Source of the DNA: Maribellus sp. YY47
GTDB taxonomy: Bacteria; Bacteroidota; Bacteroidia; Bacteroidales; Prolixibacteraceae
Direction: 5' to 3'
DNA length: 64,000 nucleotides
NCBI RefSeq assembly: GCF_023111095.1
Contig: NZ_JALGYW010000012.1
Coordinates: 109,432 to 173,431, forward strand
The notes beneath the pieces were generated by a model that saw only the letters and a program-made list of their open reading frames with translations, did not search any database and was not told the origin of the DNA. Position 1 is the stretch's first letter. Each line of letters begins with the position of its first letter. Shown piece by piece: positions 54,303-63,788 of the stretch. The translations under genes and the position numbers were made by a program.

Positions 54303-57300
54303 TTAGTTAAAAGAAAGGTTTACTCCAAAGCTAAACACTCTCTGGTTAGGATATCCCAATCCGTTACCGGCCATTTCCACGTCCCACATTTTAAATTTGC
54401 TGAAAAGAAGCAGATTGGTTCCGCTGACATAGAACCTGAGATTTTCCATTTTTATTTTTTCAGTGACTCGTTTGGGTACTGTATAACCAAGCTCCATCTG
54501 TTTAAGGCGCAGAAAACTGCCATTGCGCATAAACCAGGTACTTGTTGCAATATTATTTGAGTTTAATGTCGGGCTTAACCTTGGCCATAGCGCATACACA
54601 TCTTGATTTTCTTCAGACCAATAGCTGTCGGCATAGTCCTGGAGAATTTGGGCGTCATTGATAAAGGGCGCCGTACTGCCGGCACTAATCCAAAACGATT
54701 GTCGGGCCGCCCCCTGGAAAAATACCGAAAAATCAAATCCTTTAAATCCCGTTGAAACCCCAAATCCATAAACAATTTCAGGAACTGTAGGATAGCCTAA
54801 AGGAACCCTGTCGGCTTCGGTAATTTTACCATCGCGGTTTACATCCAGGTATTTGATGTCGCCTCCGCCATATTGTGAAGTACCTATTAATTGCGGTGGC
54901 GCACTGGCCGCTTCTTCATCGTCCACAAAAAGCCTTTCGGCAATATACCCGGTTACCTGGTTTAACGACATGCCCACCCTTGAGCGCCAGGGTTCGTTGT
55001 ATTCCGGTTCTTCATACACATCATACCGGCTGGCGGCGTAAGTAAAATTTGCACGTGCCGATGTCCAAAAACTGTTGTTCCAGCTTTTCTGGTATTCCAA
55101 TGTCATATCTACACCTTTGCCCGACGCTTCGCCTACATTTGCCCTTGGGGTTGCCGTCAGACCCATTGTGTTGGGAATACTTGACCTGGTCATCAAAATA
55201 TTGTCTCTTTTCTCCGTAAAATACTCGGCAATAATATTCAGTTCGTTCCACAAACCTATTTCGAGGGCAAAATTTTGTTTATACGATTTTTCCCATGATA
55301 TATACGGATTGGCATAACGGTTTATAGTGATTCCGTTATATCTCGTGTTGTATTCCTCTCCGAAAACAGCTGCCCTTCCGCTATCATCCATATTCACTTC
55401 CGAGAGATAAAAGAACCGGTCGTAAGCGCTGCCTATCTGGTCGTTCCCGATTAAACCGTAGGAATAGCGCAGTTTCAGGTTGTTGACAACGGGTTTCATA
55501 TTTTCCCAGAATTCTTCGTTGGATATGAGCCACGCAGCGCCTACCGACGGGAAAAAGCCGAAACGGTTTTTTTTATCAAAACGTTCGCTTCCGTTATATC
55601 CAAAGTTAAATTCGGCAAAATAACGGGAGTTGTACGAATAGGTTGAACGCCCAGACAAACCTAAATTCCTGGAGGGGAGCGACAATTGTAACGAACCTGT
55701 GTTTGCGTTTAAGGTCTCCCGCGCCTGGAATACCAATAGATTGCTGATGTTATGTTTCCCGAAATCACGCACATGGTTCAAACTTCCTTCAAAATAAAAC
55801 GAGGAATTTTGTTCTCTGTCCCCGGGCAATTCAGAGTATCCTAAATATTCGGTACCTATGTGTGTTTCAATCAATTTGTAATCCCCGGTCAGTCGGTTAT
55901 AGTTCCTGATTTCATAATAAAACGGATTATATGACCTGTTGACAGCAAATTGAGATAAACGGCTGACATTCAACATACCCCTGGCAGACAGCCCCTGGGT
56001 AATGAAAGCCAAATCCTGTTTCAGTTCTACCTGTGCCAATATCTGCGAGCGCGACTTTTCCTTGTACCCACGAACCATTTCAGCATAGGGATTGGTTTTA
56101 CTATTGTTATAGTTACCGAATAAAATATGTTTTGCATACTGGAATTCATCATCAGCAGGGTAATAAGCAGGGAAAAGCACCGGATTGGAATGCACCATTA
56201 AATTGTACATCTCGGTCCCTCCCTGCAAGGGGCCCCTGTAATCTTCGAAATTAGCACTCAAACGTAAAATCAATTCTGTAGTTTTGGTTACGTCAATATT
56301 TACATTCGAACGCAAATCGTAATTATTAATGGCTATGTTGTTGTTGAAATTATTGCGTTGATCAACTTTCAGTATCCCGTTGTCGCGGTTAAACGACCCG
56401 GCAACATAATAACGCGCAACCCCGCCGCCGCCACTGACATTCAGGTTAAAACGCTGGTTCATGGTATAATTTTTAAACAACATTTCTTTCCAGTCGTTTG
56501 CGGGATAAATAAGCGGATACTTGCCGGCCTCAGTATTCTCTATCTTTTCCTGCGAATACAAGATGGTCCCTAAAGGATCCCGGGTAAGGATCGCTTCGTT
56601 ATGCATTTTCATGTAGGTTACCGGGTCGGCTATTTTAACGGTTTGCGTGGGAGCTGACAGAGAATTTTCGGCACGGAATGAAATTTTTGCGGGCCCAACC
56701 TTTCCCTGTTTAGTTGTTACCAAAATAACTCCATTCGCACCGCGGGCGCCGTATAATGCAGTTGCGGTAGCATCTTTCAGTATTGAAAAACTTTCAATGT
56801 CGTCAGGACGCAGGCGGGCGAGATCGGTTGATGTGAGTTCTACGCCGTCAATTAATATTAATGGGTTGGTATTGGTACCAAAAGTTGTGATACCACGTAC
56901 AAAGAAGTCGGCATTATCCTGTCCGGGTTCGCCGCTCCGCTGATAGGCGATTACCCCTGCCATATTACCGGCGAGCGCCGTGGTCAGGTTACTCGAAGGT
57001 ACTTTTAAATCTTTTGGGTTCACAGTAGAAATGGCGCCGATTACGCTCTCCTTCTTTTGCCTTCCGAAAGCAACCACAGTAACATCTTCAAGTTCCTGGG
57101 ATGTGTCTTTCAATACTATATCTATCTTTGTTTGATCACCAACCTCAATAATCTGGCTTTCCATTCCAATAAATGAAAAGACCAGTTTATCGGTTGGCTT
57201 AACTTCTATTGAGAAGGTACCATCGCTATCGGTAATCACACCTTTAGTTGTTCCTACAATGGTTATTGTAACGCCCGGCAATGGTCTATTTTCACTGTCA

Positions 57301-57725
57301 ACCACCTTTCCCTTAACCGCTTTTTCCTGTGGAAATACGGTAGGAGTTGTCAACTTGTCATTTGTTTCTTTCTTTCCGATAACAATTTGCCGGTCAAGTA
57401 TTTTGTAGGTTTTATTCGTGGATTCAAAAACCTCGTCGAGAATTTTTTCAATCGACTTGTTTTTTGCACTGATGGTTATTCCGTTAAAATCAGAAATTCC
57501 ATCGTAATAAACGAAGATAAATTCACTTTGACTTTCAACTGCATCCACAAAATCTTTAAACGATGCATCTTTCAGATGCAAAGACAAAGTCGTACTTTGT
57601 GAATACACACTTTTCCCCAGAAGTGTTGATGTTGAAATCAGGAGAAATAGCAGACATAGTTTCATAGCCAGCAATAATTTTCTTTGGCTTCCTATACAGG
57701 AAATCCAATGCTTGTTTTTTTTCAT
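54303..57725 (-). CDS. SusC/RagA-family TonB-dependent transporter with STN domain
   Basis: The 1140-residue form begins at ATG 57725 (MKKNKHW), 12 codons after another in-frame ATG at 57761. After a long signal an STN domain (TLSLHLKDASFKDFVDAVES) is followed by a carboxypeptidase-like domain (KAVKGKVVDSENRPLPGVTITIVGTTKG), the TonB plug (GNMAGVIAYQRSGEPGQDNADF, RGANGVILVTTKQGKVGP) and a large barrel ending RVFSFGVNLSFN. The STN domain indicates signalling to the FecR anti-sigma factor encoded upstream. It imports oligosaccharides with its SusD partner. Substrate is unknown. Confidence 0.94.
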   Translation of the reverse strand: MKKNKHWISCIGSQRKLLLAMKLCLLFLLISTSTLLGKSVYSQSTTLSLHLKDASFKDFVDAVESQSEFIFVYYDGISDFNGITISAKNKSIEKILDEVFESTNKTYKILDRQIVIGKKETNDKLTTPTVFPQEKAVKGKVVDSENRPLPGVTITIVGTTKGVITDSDGTFSIEVKPTDKLVFSFIGMESQIIEVGDQTKIDIVLKDTSQELEDVTVVAFGRQKKESVIGAISTVNPKDLKVPSSNLTTALAGNMAGVIAYQRSGEPGQDNADFFVRGITTFGTNTNPLILIDGVELTSTDLARLRPDDIESFSILKDATATALYGARGANGVILVTTKQGKVGPAKISFRAENSLSAPTQTVKIADPVTYMKMHNEAILTRDPLGTILYSQEKIENTEAGKYPLIYPANDWKEMLFKNYTMNQRFNLNVSGGGGVARYYVAGSFNRDNGILKVDQRNNFNNNIAINNYDLRSNVNIDVTKTTELILRLSANFEDYRGPLQGGTEMYNLMVHSNPVLFPAYYPADDEFQYAKHILFGNYNNSKTNPYAEMVRGYKEKSRSQILAQVELKQDLAFITQGLSARGMLNVSRLSQFAVNRSYNPFYYEIRNYNRLTGDYKLIETHIGTEYLGYSELPGDREQNSSFYFEGSLNHVRDFGKHNISNLLVFQARETLNANTGSLQLSLPSRNLGLSGRSTYSYNSRYFAEFNFGYNGSERFDKKNRFGFFPSVGAAWLISNEEFWENMKPVVNNLKLRYSYGLIGNDQIGSAYDRFFYLSEVNMDDSGRAAVFGEEYNTRYNGITINRYANPYISWEKSYKQNFALEIGLWNELNIIAEYFTEKRDNILMTRSSIPNTMGLTATPRANVGEASGKGVDMTLEYQKSWNNSFWTSARANFTYAASRYDVYEEPEYNEPWRSRVGMSLNQVTGYIAERLFVDDEEAASAPPQLIGTSQYGGGDIKYLDVNRDGKITEADRVPLGYPTVPEIVYGFGVSTGFKGFDFSVFFQGAARQSFWISAGSTAPFINDAQILQDYADSYWSEENQDVYALWPRLSPTLNSNNIATSTWFMRNGSFLRLKQMELGYTVPKRVTEKIKMENLRFYVSGTNLLLFSKFKMWDVEMAGNGLGYPNQRVFSFGVNLSFN

Positions 57726-57776
57726 AAGTTTGCTTGTAGTTTTAATTAGCTTTAATTTCAATTCTAAAGTCGGGTT

Positions 57777-57813
57777 AAAACAAGGGCAGGAATAGTACCA
57801 GTAAACCTGCCCT
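57777..57813 (-). terminator. Hairpin between fecR and susC genes
   Basis: AGGGCAGG pairs with CCTGCCCT around a 15-base loop, followed on the minus strand by TTGTTTT. It may end most FecR transcripts or attenuate susC expression so that susC depends on its own sigma-controlled promoter. Confidence 0.65.
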
Positions 57814-57840
57814 ATTTTTCTAGGTTTTTCTCATTTAGGT

Positions 57841-59022
57841 TTATTTTAGTTTAATGATTATTTCTTCATTTTCGTCGGAATAACTCACCGGAGCTGAAAA
57901 ACAAATAACATCCAAAACACGATGATAATCAGACCTCAAGTCCAGCTTACCAGTCATTGTCAGCATTTTTGCTTTCTTATCATGAAAGGAAATAGTTAAG
58001 TTATAATATCTTGAGAGTTTGGCGGCAATTCGATCAATAGACTCGTTGTTGCAATACAACCATTCGTCTTTCCACGAAATAAATTCACGGACATCGACAA
58101 ATTCTCGTTCTATGTAATTTCCGGATTTATTGAGTGTCAGTTTCTCCCCCTTCTCCATCGTAAGTCTGTCTTTCTTAATTTGGGTTTCAACACTTCCCGT
58201 CACCAGAACAACTGCATGGTTATTCTCCTCAGGATAAGCACTAACATTAAACTCGGTACCCAGCACTTTTACCGACATTTGGTCGGTTTTTACATAAAAA
58301 GGGAGTTCCTGATTATGAGCCACCATAAAATAAGCTTCGCCTTTCAGATATACCTCACGTTTTTCTCCTGAAAAAACAACAGGAAATATTATGTGGCTTC
58401 CGGAGTTCAGAATAACCTTCGTTCCATCCGATAAAAATAGCTTTGATCGCTTTCCATAAGGAACTGCCAACTGGTTAAACCGCTGGGTTGATCCTTCTGT
58501 GCTGCCAGAAAGTTCTTCCATTACCAATGAAGAATCGACTCTGATAGCCCCGGTTTCCAAGCAGTCAAAAGACGGTTGTTTGCTGGTGAACATTTTGGTT
58601 TGCCCATCCGACAAAAACAAGGTTACACCATCCTGACTTAGCACCTTTGCTGCAAGTTGTTCATAATCTATTTCGCTTGTTTTTGTCTCCAGGTAAAATA
58701 TACCTGCCAGACCGAGAATCAGGATTATTGTAGCAGCTATTGTCCACGAATTAATCAGCTTCTTTCTAAGCGGCTTTTTATCCAAATCAGCTTCGATGTT
58801 ATTCCAAATCTCACGAACACTGTCTTCATCAATCACCTTTTTTTGCCGCTGAAATTTAGATATAACTAACCGGGCTTTTTCGAATTCATTGTTAATCAAA
58901 GGATTCCTCATCAAAAAATGCTGCCAAAATTGATCTGATTCGGGAGTTGGATTCTTAACCCATTCAATAAAGTATGAGTTAGTAATTAATTCTTGAAAAT
59001 TTCCAGGCAGTTTAGTTTCCAT
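57841..59022 (-). CDS. FecR-family anti-sigma factor with DUF4974 domain
   Basis: The 393-residue form starts at ATG 59022 (METKLPGNFQELI), which fits the usual N-terminus (FIEWVKNPTPESDQFWQHFL); an ATG at 59070 adds 16 atypical residues. One transmembrane helix lies near residue 95-115 (SWTIAATIILILGLAGIFYL). The periplasmic FecR domain contains LAVPYGKRSKLFLSDGTKVILNSGS and VKVLGTEFNVSAYPEE, and a DUF4974 domain ends the chain. It holds the ECF sigma factor inactive until the SusC STN domain signals. Confidence 0.92.
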   Translation of the reverse strand: METKLPGNFQELITNSYFIEWVKNPTPESDQFWQHFLMRNPLINNEFEKARLVISKFQRQKKVIDEDSVREIWNNIEADLDKKPLRKKLINSWTIAATIILILGLAGIFYLETKTSEIDYEQLAAKVLSQDGVTLFLSDGQTKMFTSKQPSFDCLETGAIRVDSSLVMEELSGSTEGSTQRFNQLAVPYGKRSKLFLSDGTKVILNSGSHIIFPVVFSGEKREVYLKGEAYFMVAHNQELPFYVKTDQMSVKVLGTEFNVSAYPEENNHAVVLVTGSVETQIKKDRLTMEKGEKLTLNKSGNYIEREFVDVREFISWKDEWLYCNNESIDRIAAKLSRYYNLTISFHDKKAKMLTMTGKLDLRSDYHRVLDVICFSAPVSYSDENEEIIIKLK

Positions 59023-59183
59023 CAAGCTAGTTTTATAATACAATGGAGAAATAATCAATTTTGTAACCATTTAAATTGATTTTTTTTTCGAGAGGAGAAT
59101 CGGGCTACTGAAATAATCAGGAAATGAATACTATCGGGTGTAGAGTTGGGAAATAAAAAGAGAATCTAATAATTGCACGGCGC

Positions 59184-59765
59184 TTACCTCTTTTTGCCGC
59201 CACCGATGGTTAAAACGAGAAGAACCACTAACTCTTCCTTATTTAATATTACCCTCAACTTTAGGATAGCTCTGGATACTAAATTTCGTGAAGTTTGATA
59301 ATTCAAATCCATCACCTTTGCCAATTCATCGTAACTTAATCCTGCTACGTATTTTAAATGAATGGCTTCTCTTTGTCTGGGAGTCAACTCTCGAAGGGCA
59401 TTTCTAAGACTTTGCAGAGTTTCCTCCACAGCGATATCTTCCTCCTCTTCGCGTATTTCCAGGACAAAAGGTAAATACTCAATATTCAGACTATTACTTG
59501 GTGCATCTTTGCGCAGCTTTCGAATAATAATCCTTTTGAGCACAACCATTAAATAGGGCAATATCTTATCCGTTGAACTAAGTCTGGTTCGTGTATTGTA
59601 AATTTCAATAAACAAATCATGAATACAATCCTTCACAATTTCTTCATCCGAACAAAAACTCCTTCCATAGGCAAACAGATCCTGAATCGATCTTTCATAG
59701 ATCATTTTAAAGGAATTCCCATCACCGGATAAAAAACTCTCCCACAACTTTCGGTCTGATAGCAT
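59184..59765 (-). CDS. ECF RNA polymerase sigma factor
   Basis: The 193-residue form starts at ATG 59765 (MLSDRKLWESFL); the in-frame extension to 59810 begins with TTG and is less likely. Region 2 is visible in CIHDLFIEIYNTRTRLSST and region 4 in LTPRQREAIHLKYVAGLSYDELAKVMDLNYQTSRNLVSRAI. It belongs to the Bacteroidota sigma factors encoded with FecR and SusC and should activate the locus when the glycan is present. It lies 161 bp upstream of the fecR start. Confidence 0.92.
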   Translation of the reverse strand: MLSDRKLWESFLSGDGNSFKMIYERSIQDLFAYGRSFCSDEEIVKDCIHDLFIEIYNTRTRLSSTDKILPYLMVVLKRIIIRKLRKDAPSNSLNIEYLPFVLEIREEEEDIAVEETLQSLRNALRELTPRQREAIHLKYVAGLSYDELAKVMDLNYQTSRNLVSRAILKLRVILNKEELVVLLVLTIGGGKKR

Positions 59766-59943
59766 GGCTGTTAGCTTTTTGAGAACATCAAAACTATGGA
59801 ACTTATACAAAACTGCATCCTGTGGTGTCGGATATCGTGAAATCTGATTAAATTGATACCATTACGTTTTTCGAGTGGAAAACGATTTTAAAATTCCACG
59901 GAAAGGTTCGGGTGAACCTCAATTTAAAATGAAATTTTATCTC

Positions 59944-60019
59944 AATTCCGGTTCAAAAAAAAGTGACAAAACTGGAACTCGATCCGGAAGTTAAGCTGCT
60001 GTTTGAGCTGGCAAATTAG
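59944..60019 (+). repeat. Right copy of 76-bp direct repeat (relic of an M1 aminopeptidase 3' end)
   Basis: It is 74/76 identical to 49416-49491, ungapped, and keeps the reading frame IPVQKKVTKLELDPEVKLLFELAN to a stop, but an in-frame TGA at 59930-59932 closes it, so no gene is present. It marks the right boundary of the PUL block. A small inverted repeat (AGGTTC-GGGT-GAACCT, 59904-59919) lies 25 bp before it. Confidence 0.93.
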
Positions 60020-60032
60020 GGTCACAAATGCT

Positions 60033-60614
60033 TTACCTTAACCGGTAAGCAATACCAAACGATAAATTAAGGAGCGATACTCCGGGATCCTTGTCCGGCT
60101 GAATATCAAGCTTCGTGTTAAACGTTTCCAAATTTGTCATAAAACTCCAGTTTTGGGCAAAATTGTACCGCAACATTATTCCGGCTTCAAAGCCCGTGCC
60201 GGTAGCTTCGTCTCTTTCGGAATAATCAAATTTCCGGGTTAACAGAACATAACCAAACATACCTTTAAAATCAAGTTCAAATTTTTCGTTTAGCGGGATA
60301 GAATAAAGCGGGCCGACCATTAATGCTCCAGCGCCCCACATTCCGTCTGTACCAAAATAATCGATCGGATTGGCAATACCGAACCACCCCGCCGTAATCC
60401 CCAGATTGTTCCAAAGTTTATATCCAAAATTTAAAAGACTGACGTTCGCACCCGTTTTAGCATACCCCTCATAAAACTGTCCACTACCCGCAAAGTCACC
60501 ATAAGGAAACGAAGGGCCAATCATTATTCCGATATAGCCTTTTCTATCTGCTTCCTGCGCCATTGTGTTTATACTTAACAACAGAACAATCACCAGGTAA
60601 ACAATCTTTTTCAT
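60033..60614 (-). CDS. Outer-membrane beta-barrel protein, small
   Basis: The 193-residue form starts at ATG 60614 (MKKIVYLVIVLLL), which gives a Sec signal ending NTMAQ; an in-frame start at 60653 would bury it. Mature sequence is strand-like (GYIGIMIGPSFPYGDFAG, GYKLWNNLGITAGWFG, LLNLSFGIAYRLR at the C-terminus), typical of OmpA/OmpW-sized eight-stranded barrels. Function is unknown. Confidence 0.8.
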   Translation of the reverse strand: MKKIVYLVIVLLLSINTMAQEADRKGYIGIMIGPSFPYGDFAGSGQFYEGYAKTGANVSLLNFGYKLWNNLGITAGWFGIANPIDYFGTDGMWGAGALMVGPLYSIPLNEKFELDFKGMFGYVLLTRKFDYSERDEATGTGFEAGIMLRYNFAQNWSFMTNLETFNTKLDIQPDKDPGVSLLNLSFGIAYRLR

Positions 60615-61020
60615 AATGAATGTTATTATAGTTTGTACTCTCGAAAAATTCAAATAAACACGGAGTCAGTTGACAATTCAGCGCTTTGTATACGATTAAA
60701 ACAAATGATAGTTATGAAATCCAGAAAGTTGTTTATTAAACAGTACAAATGATTAAAGAGCCCAGTATTAGAATATCTGCCGGTATTCATGCGCACTACG
60801 GGAAATTTGCGTCGGATGTTTTGCATGGAGACAAAAAAATCGCAACCGATAAAGATCAGTCGCGATTTTAAGTAAGGTGTGGGAAGAGCAGGACTCTCAA
60901 GCATAGCTGAACTATCAATAAATACTAATAGTTTAAACTTGTCTACCTTGTCTACTTTTGTCTGAAAGGTCCACAAAATGTCCAGTTTAACATAGAACAC
61001 TTTTTGATTAATTTTCACAA
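60615..61020. other. Intergenic region between small barrel and AbiH-like gene
   Basis: No supported gene. A minus-strand frame here has low-complexity composition and no family resemblance. The segment holds a terminator-like hairpin (annotated separately) and three close copies of TTGTCTAC-like sequence near 60938-60960. Confidence 0.6.
60833..60869 (-). terminator. Terminator-like hairpin downstream of AbiH-like gene
   Basis: AAAATCGC and GCGATTTT form an eight-base-pair stem with an 18-base loop. On the minus strand it is followed by a seven-base T run, so it could end the transcript of the AbiH group about 150 bp after the stop. Confidence 0.6.
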
Positions 61021-62139
61021 CTAGGTATTCTGAGGTATTTTGGCTAATTCTGAATATGGGAGCAGTCGCTCACGCATCAACATCTTGTTATCAAAATGTC
61101 GTGAAACTTCGATACTTTTATAAAAGAACTCATCTTTCCCATTGTAATTATATAGCTGAATTGCGATGCAATTCTCATGTTCGAAAATTGTTTTTAATAA
61201 TGTCCGATCAGACAATCCACAGGAGTGACCAAGTACAAAGACTTCGAAATCACTTTGTTCAAGAAAATTTAGTAGATTATGGTAGTTATTTGTCTGCGGA
61301 TATTTGAAAGATTTTATCATTCTAAGATATTCCGGATTATTAGAGTTTTCCAAAGCTTTGTATTCTTCTCCGGTATCATCACCATATCCAAATATTATTG
61401 GATTATCATCACTTCCAACCGAACCGTGGATAAAGATTTCATAAGTATCAATGTTCCGAAATTGATATCCAGCGATATTTATAAATTTAGTAATCGTATT
61501 AGTATAGTTAAAATTTAAAAACAGTATCGATGACGGTAAAGTGTTATTCTTCTGAATTTTTATAAGATTTCGAAGACTAATTGGTATTGATCCACTCAAT
61601 GCAATAGCCAAATTCCGAAAGTGATCATAATGATCTTCTGTTACTCCTTTTTGAACCTCTATAATATATGCATTAAGATGTTCTAATAATACATCCATTG
61701 ATTGATTAAGTTGCCTTATTTTATCTCTTCCAGTTCCAGAATGATATTTATTTAGCAATGTATAATAAACACTTTCAATATCAACCCATCTCCCTCTTTG
61801 ATGGTGTTTAATTAAAGTTCTTAGTAGTTCACTGTGAAATGAAACTGCAAGATGATCTTGTAAAAACTTAACAACAGAATCAATGTTTTCTTCATCTTTA
61901 ATATGATTGTATAAGCTGCCATAATAACCTGGAGCATTGGTAAATCGTTCGTCTATTGAGAATAATTCATTACCTGACGGATAATCAAGCAACTGAGTTT
62001 CACAATTTTTTTTCAGGTAGTAAAGTAAGAAATCTGAGTACCGAGTATTTAACCCAAGTGCAAGATCAAAGCCATTTCCGACGAGTATGATTCGGTTATA
62101 TACATTTTCTGGAATTTGAAAGGAAGATTGCTTGTTCAT
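61021..62139 (-). CDS. AbiH-family abortive infection protein
   Basis: The 372-residue product matches the AbiH family. Residues 17-37 contain IILVGNGFDLALGLNTRYSDF, the family hallmark; further features are LNFNYTNTITKF, the IHGSVGSDDNPIIFGYGDD block and VLGHSCGLSDRTLLKTIF. Members confer resistance to phage by abortive infection, but the mechanism is not known. The sequence is more AT-rich than the genes before 60 kb, which suggests transfer. It is the last gene of a three-gene minus-strand run. Confidence 0.85.
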   Translation of the reverse strand: MNKQSSFQIPENVYNRIILVGNGFDLALGLNTRYSDFLLYYLKKNCETQLLDYPSGNELFSIDERFTNAPGYYGSLYNHIKDEENIDSVVKFLQDHLAVSFHSELLRTLIKHHQRGRWVDIESVYYTLLNKYHSGTGRDKIRQLNQSMDVLLEHLNAYIIEVQKGVTEDHYDHFRNLAIALSGSIPISLRNLIKIQKNNTLPSSILFLNFNYTNTITKFINIAGYQFRNIDTYEIFIHGSVGSDDNPIIFGYGDDTGEEYKALENSNNPEYLRMIKSFKYPQTNNYHNLLNFLEQSDFEVFVLGHSCGLSDRTLLKTIFEHENCIAIQLYNYNGKDEFFYKSIEVSRHFDNKMLMRERLLPYSELAKIPQNT

Positions 62140-62290
62140 TAGTTGAAATCTGATGTGATTTTACAGGATGGTTATTTTATTACCTCAAATGTACAAAAGA
62201 ATTGAACAGATGATGTAGTTCACATAAATAGGTATTATAGGACAAAATAATGATGGAAAAGAGAAAATGATTGAAAGGAAAATAAAAAGA

Positions 62291-63088
62291 TCAGTTAGCG
62301 TCAATCGATTTTATCGGAAAGAAAAATGATTCTTTGGAGTTTATACTTTTCTGAACATATAAGGTATGTTTATAATAGTAAGTTAATTCGTCATTTTTTG
62401 CATGAAGAGAATTGTATTCAATTACTATTTCACATATCCAATCATTGTTAAAATAAAATTGTTTTGAAAGATCTTTATCAATGTATACCAAAAAAGGAGT
62501 TTTCTCTGTAGTTGGATAAATAATTGAGCCACTTGTATCAACATTTATATTACTAATTTTTTTTGCTTTATCAGAAATAAATCTTATTGATTTAATCACG
62601 TAATAGGCAGGTAGTTTACCATAATTATTAACTCCAAAATAAACCGTTGTATCAGAACTCATTGCAAAAGCGACAATGTTTAAAAATGGGCGATAATTTA
62701 AATCAAACTCTTTTTGCAATAGCTTCAGGTTTTGTTGATTAGTAGAATCTTGCTTCAACATTACATGAATACTCTCCTTTTGAAGGTTATTTGTTGAGCA
62801 TTGCTGTATAACGGTAATGGAGGTAATTACGATTAACAAGATAGATAATAATCCATTTGCCCTGATTGTGGCTTTTGTATCAGGCGATACTTTATACCAT
62901 TTAAAACTATTTCGTTCAATTAAATCAGCTAATTGCCGCCTTTCTTCCTGTTCACCGGAACTTAAATTGTTCCATTCCTCAAATGCTTCAAGAAATTTGT
63001 CACGTTTTTTTCTTTTACGGCGAAGAAGTCTGGGAACATTAAATTTCCATTTTGAACTGTTATTATCGGATTGGTTCAAATTAGCCAT
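62291..63088 (-). CDS. Unknown single-pass membrane protein beside AbiH
   Basis: The 265-residue product has a basic N-terminal stretch (RLLRRKRKKRDKFLEAF), a coiled-coil-like region (SSGEQEERRQLADLIERNS), one transmembrane helix at about residues 78-98 (LLSILLIVITSITVIQQ) and a beta-rich exterior domain ending FFFPIKSIDAN. I do not recognise a family. It lies between AbiH and a trypsin-like protease gene on the same strand, and has the same AT-rich composition. Confidence 0.7.
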   Translation of the reverse strand: MANLNQSDNNSSKWKFNVPRLLRRKRKKRDKFLEAFEEWNNLSSGEQEERRQLADLIERNSFKWYKVSPDTKATIRANGLLSILLIVITSITVIQQCSTNNLQKESIHVMLKQDSTNQQNLKLLQKEFDLNYRPFLNIVAFAMSSDTTVYFGVNNYGKLPAYYVIKSIRFISDKAKKISNINVDTSGSIIYPTTEKTPFLVYIDKDLSKQFYFNNDWICEIVIEYNSLHAKNDELTYYYKHTLYVQKSINSKESFFFPIKSIDAN

Positions 63089-63140
63089 AGTTTAATTAAC
63101 TAGATATTAACGACATATAAAATCTTCAGAACTTGATAAC

Positions 63141-63788
63141 TTATTCTATCATATCAACGATTCTCTCTAGACTTGATATGCTGGTGGCTTTCAGAATCCC
63201 AGAGTTTTCTTTTGTATAGTATTGGGTCTTTGCCTCATTAATATGAACCACATCTTGCTGGATTCTATATCCAGATATAACTCCAATTAACTGAGTCCTA
63301 AGTTGACCGTCTTTTAGGATCATATTAAACACAGGACCACCTGAGAATCCTGGATTATTATGTCCATCGCCCCATATAATAAGAGTACTATCTTTATATT
63401 CAAGAGCAGATAAAGAAGCTTTTTTTACAAATGGCAGTGGCTTAGTATAAGAATTGTCGACCGATATGTCAGGTATCATTCCATATGGATAACCCGCAAA
63501 GAATATATCCTGACCTAATCCTATGTATTTTTCACCAATATCAAATGGATTTCCTGAGTTTACATTTTTGTACACGCAAATCACTGCAATATCGCTGAGA
63601 GAGTCATTGTCTGTATAAAAATCTCCTGATCCAATTTTCCACTCTTTATCCTGAAATGAAAAATAATCTATTCTAGTTCCATTGGCTGGTGGATTTTCAA
63701 AAATATGTTTTGCTGTTACAACAAGAAACCTTTTTTGTATAGTAACATAAAAGCACGAGGCTTTTTTCCCATTATATACAAACGGCAT
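63141..63788 (-). CDS. Trypsin-like serine protease, possibly incomplete at the 5' end
   Basis: The 215-residue product has a chymotrypsin-fold triad: His in VVTAKHIFEN, Asp in SLSDIAVICV and Ser in NPGFSGGPVF. No signal peptide follows the ATG at 63788. The frame stays open upstream of that ATG to a stop near 63897 and could encode a signal-like stretch (LFRTSQFFSTVAQNPVYG), but no ATG, GTG or TTG start occurs there. It is the first gene of the AT-rich AbiH group. Confidence 0.78.
   Translation of the reverse strand: MPFVYNGKKASCFYVTIQKRFLVVTAKHIFENPPANGTRIDYFSFQDKEWKIGSGDFYTDNDSLSDIAVICVYKNVNSGNPFDIGEKYIGLGQDIFFAGYPYGMIPDISVDNSYTKPLPFVKKASLSALEYKDSTLIIWGDGHNNPGFSGGPVFNMILKDGQLRTQLIGVISGYRIQQDVVHINEAKTQYYTKENSGILKATSISSLERIVDMIE

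Noticed and set aside
49416..60019. Composite transposon or insertion sequence around the PUL
   Set aside because: No transposase or integrase gene and no terminal inverted repeats were found; the flanking repeats are direct and derive from a gene end.
60878..60905. Possible tRNA fragment (GGACTCTCAAGC)
   Set aside because: No acceptor stem, D-arm or T-loop consensus could be drawn; no tRNA or rRNA was recognised in the window.
60650..61018. Minus-strand frame of 122 codons upstream of the small barrel gene
   Set aside because: It has no recognisable domain, covers a terminator-like hairpin and short tandem repeats, and its composition is not protein-like.
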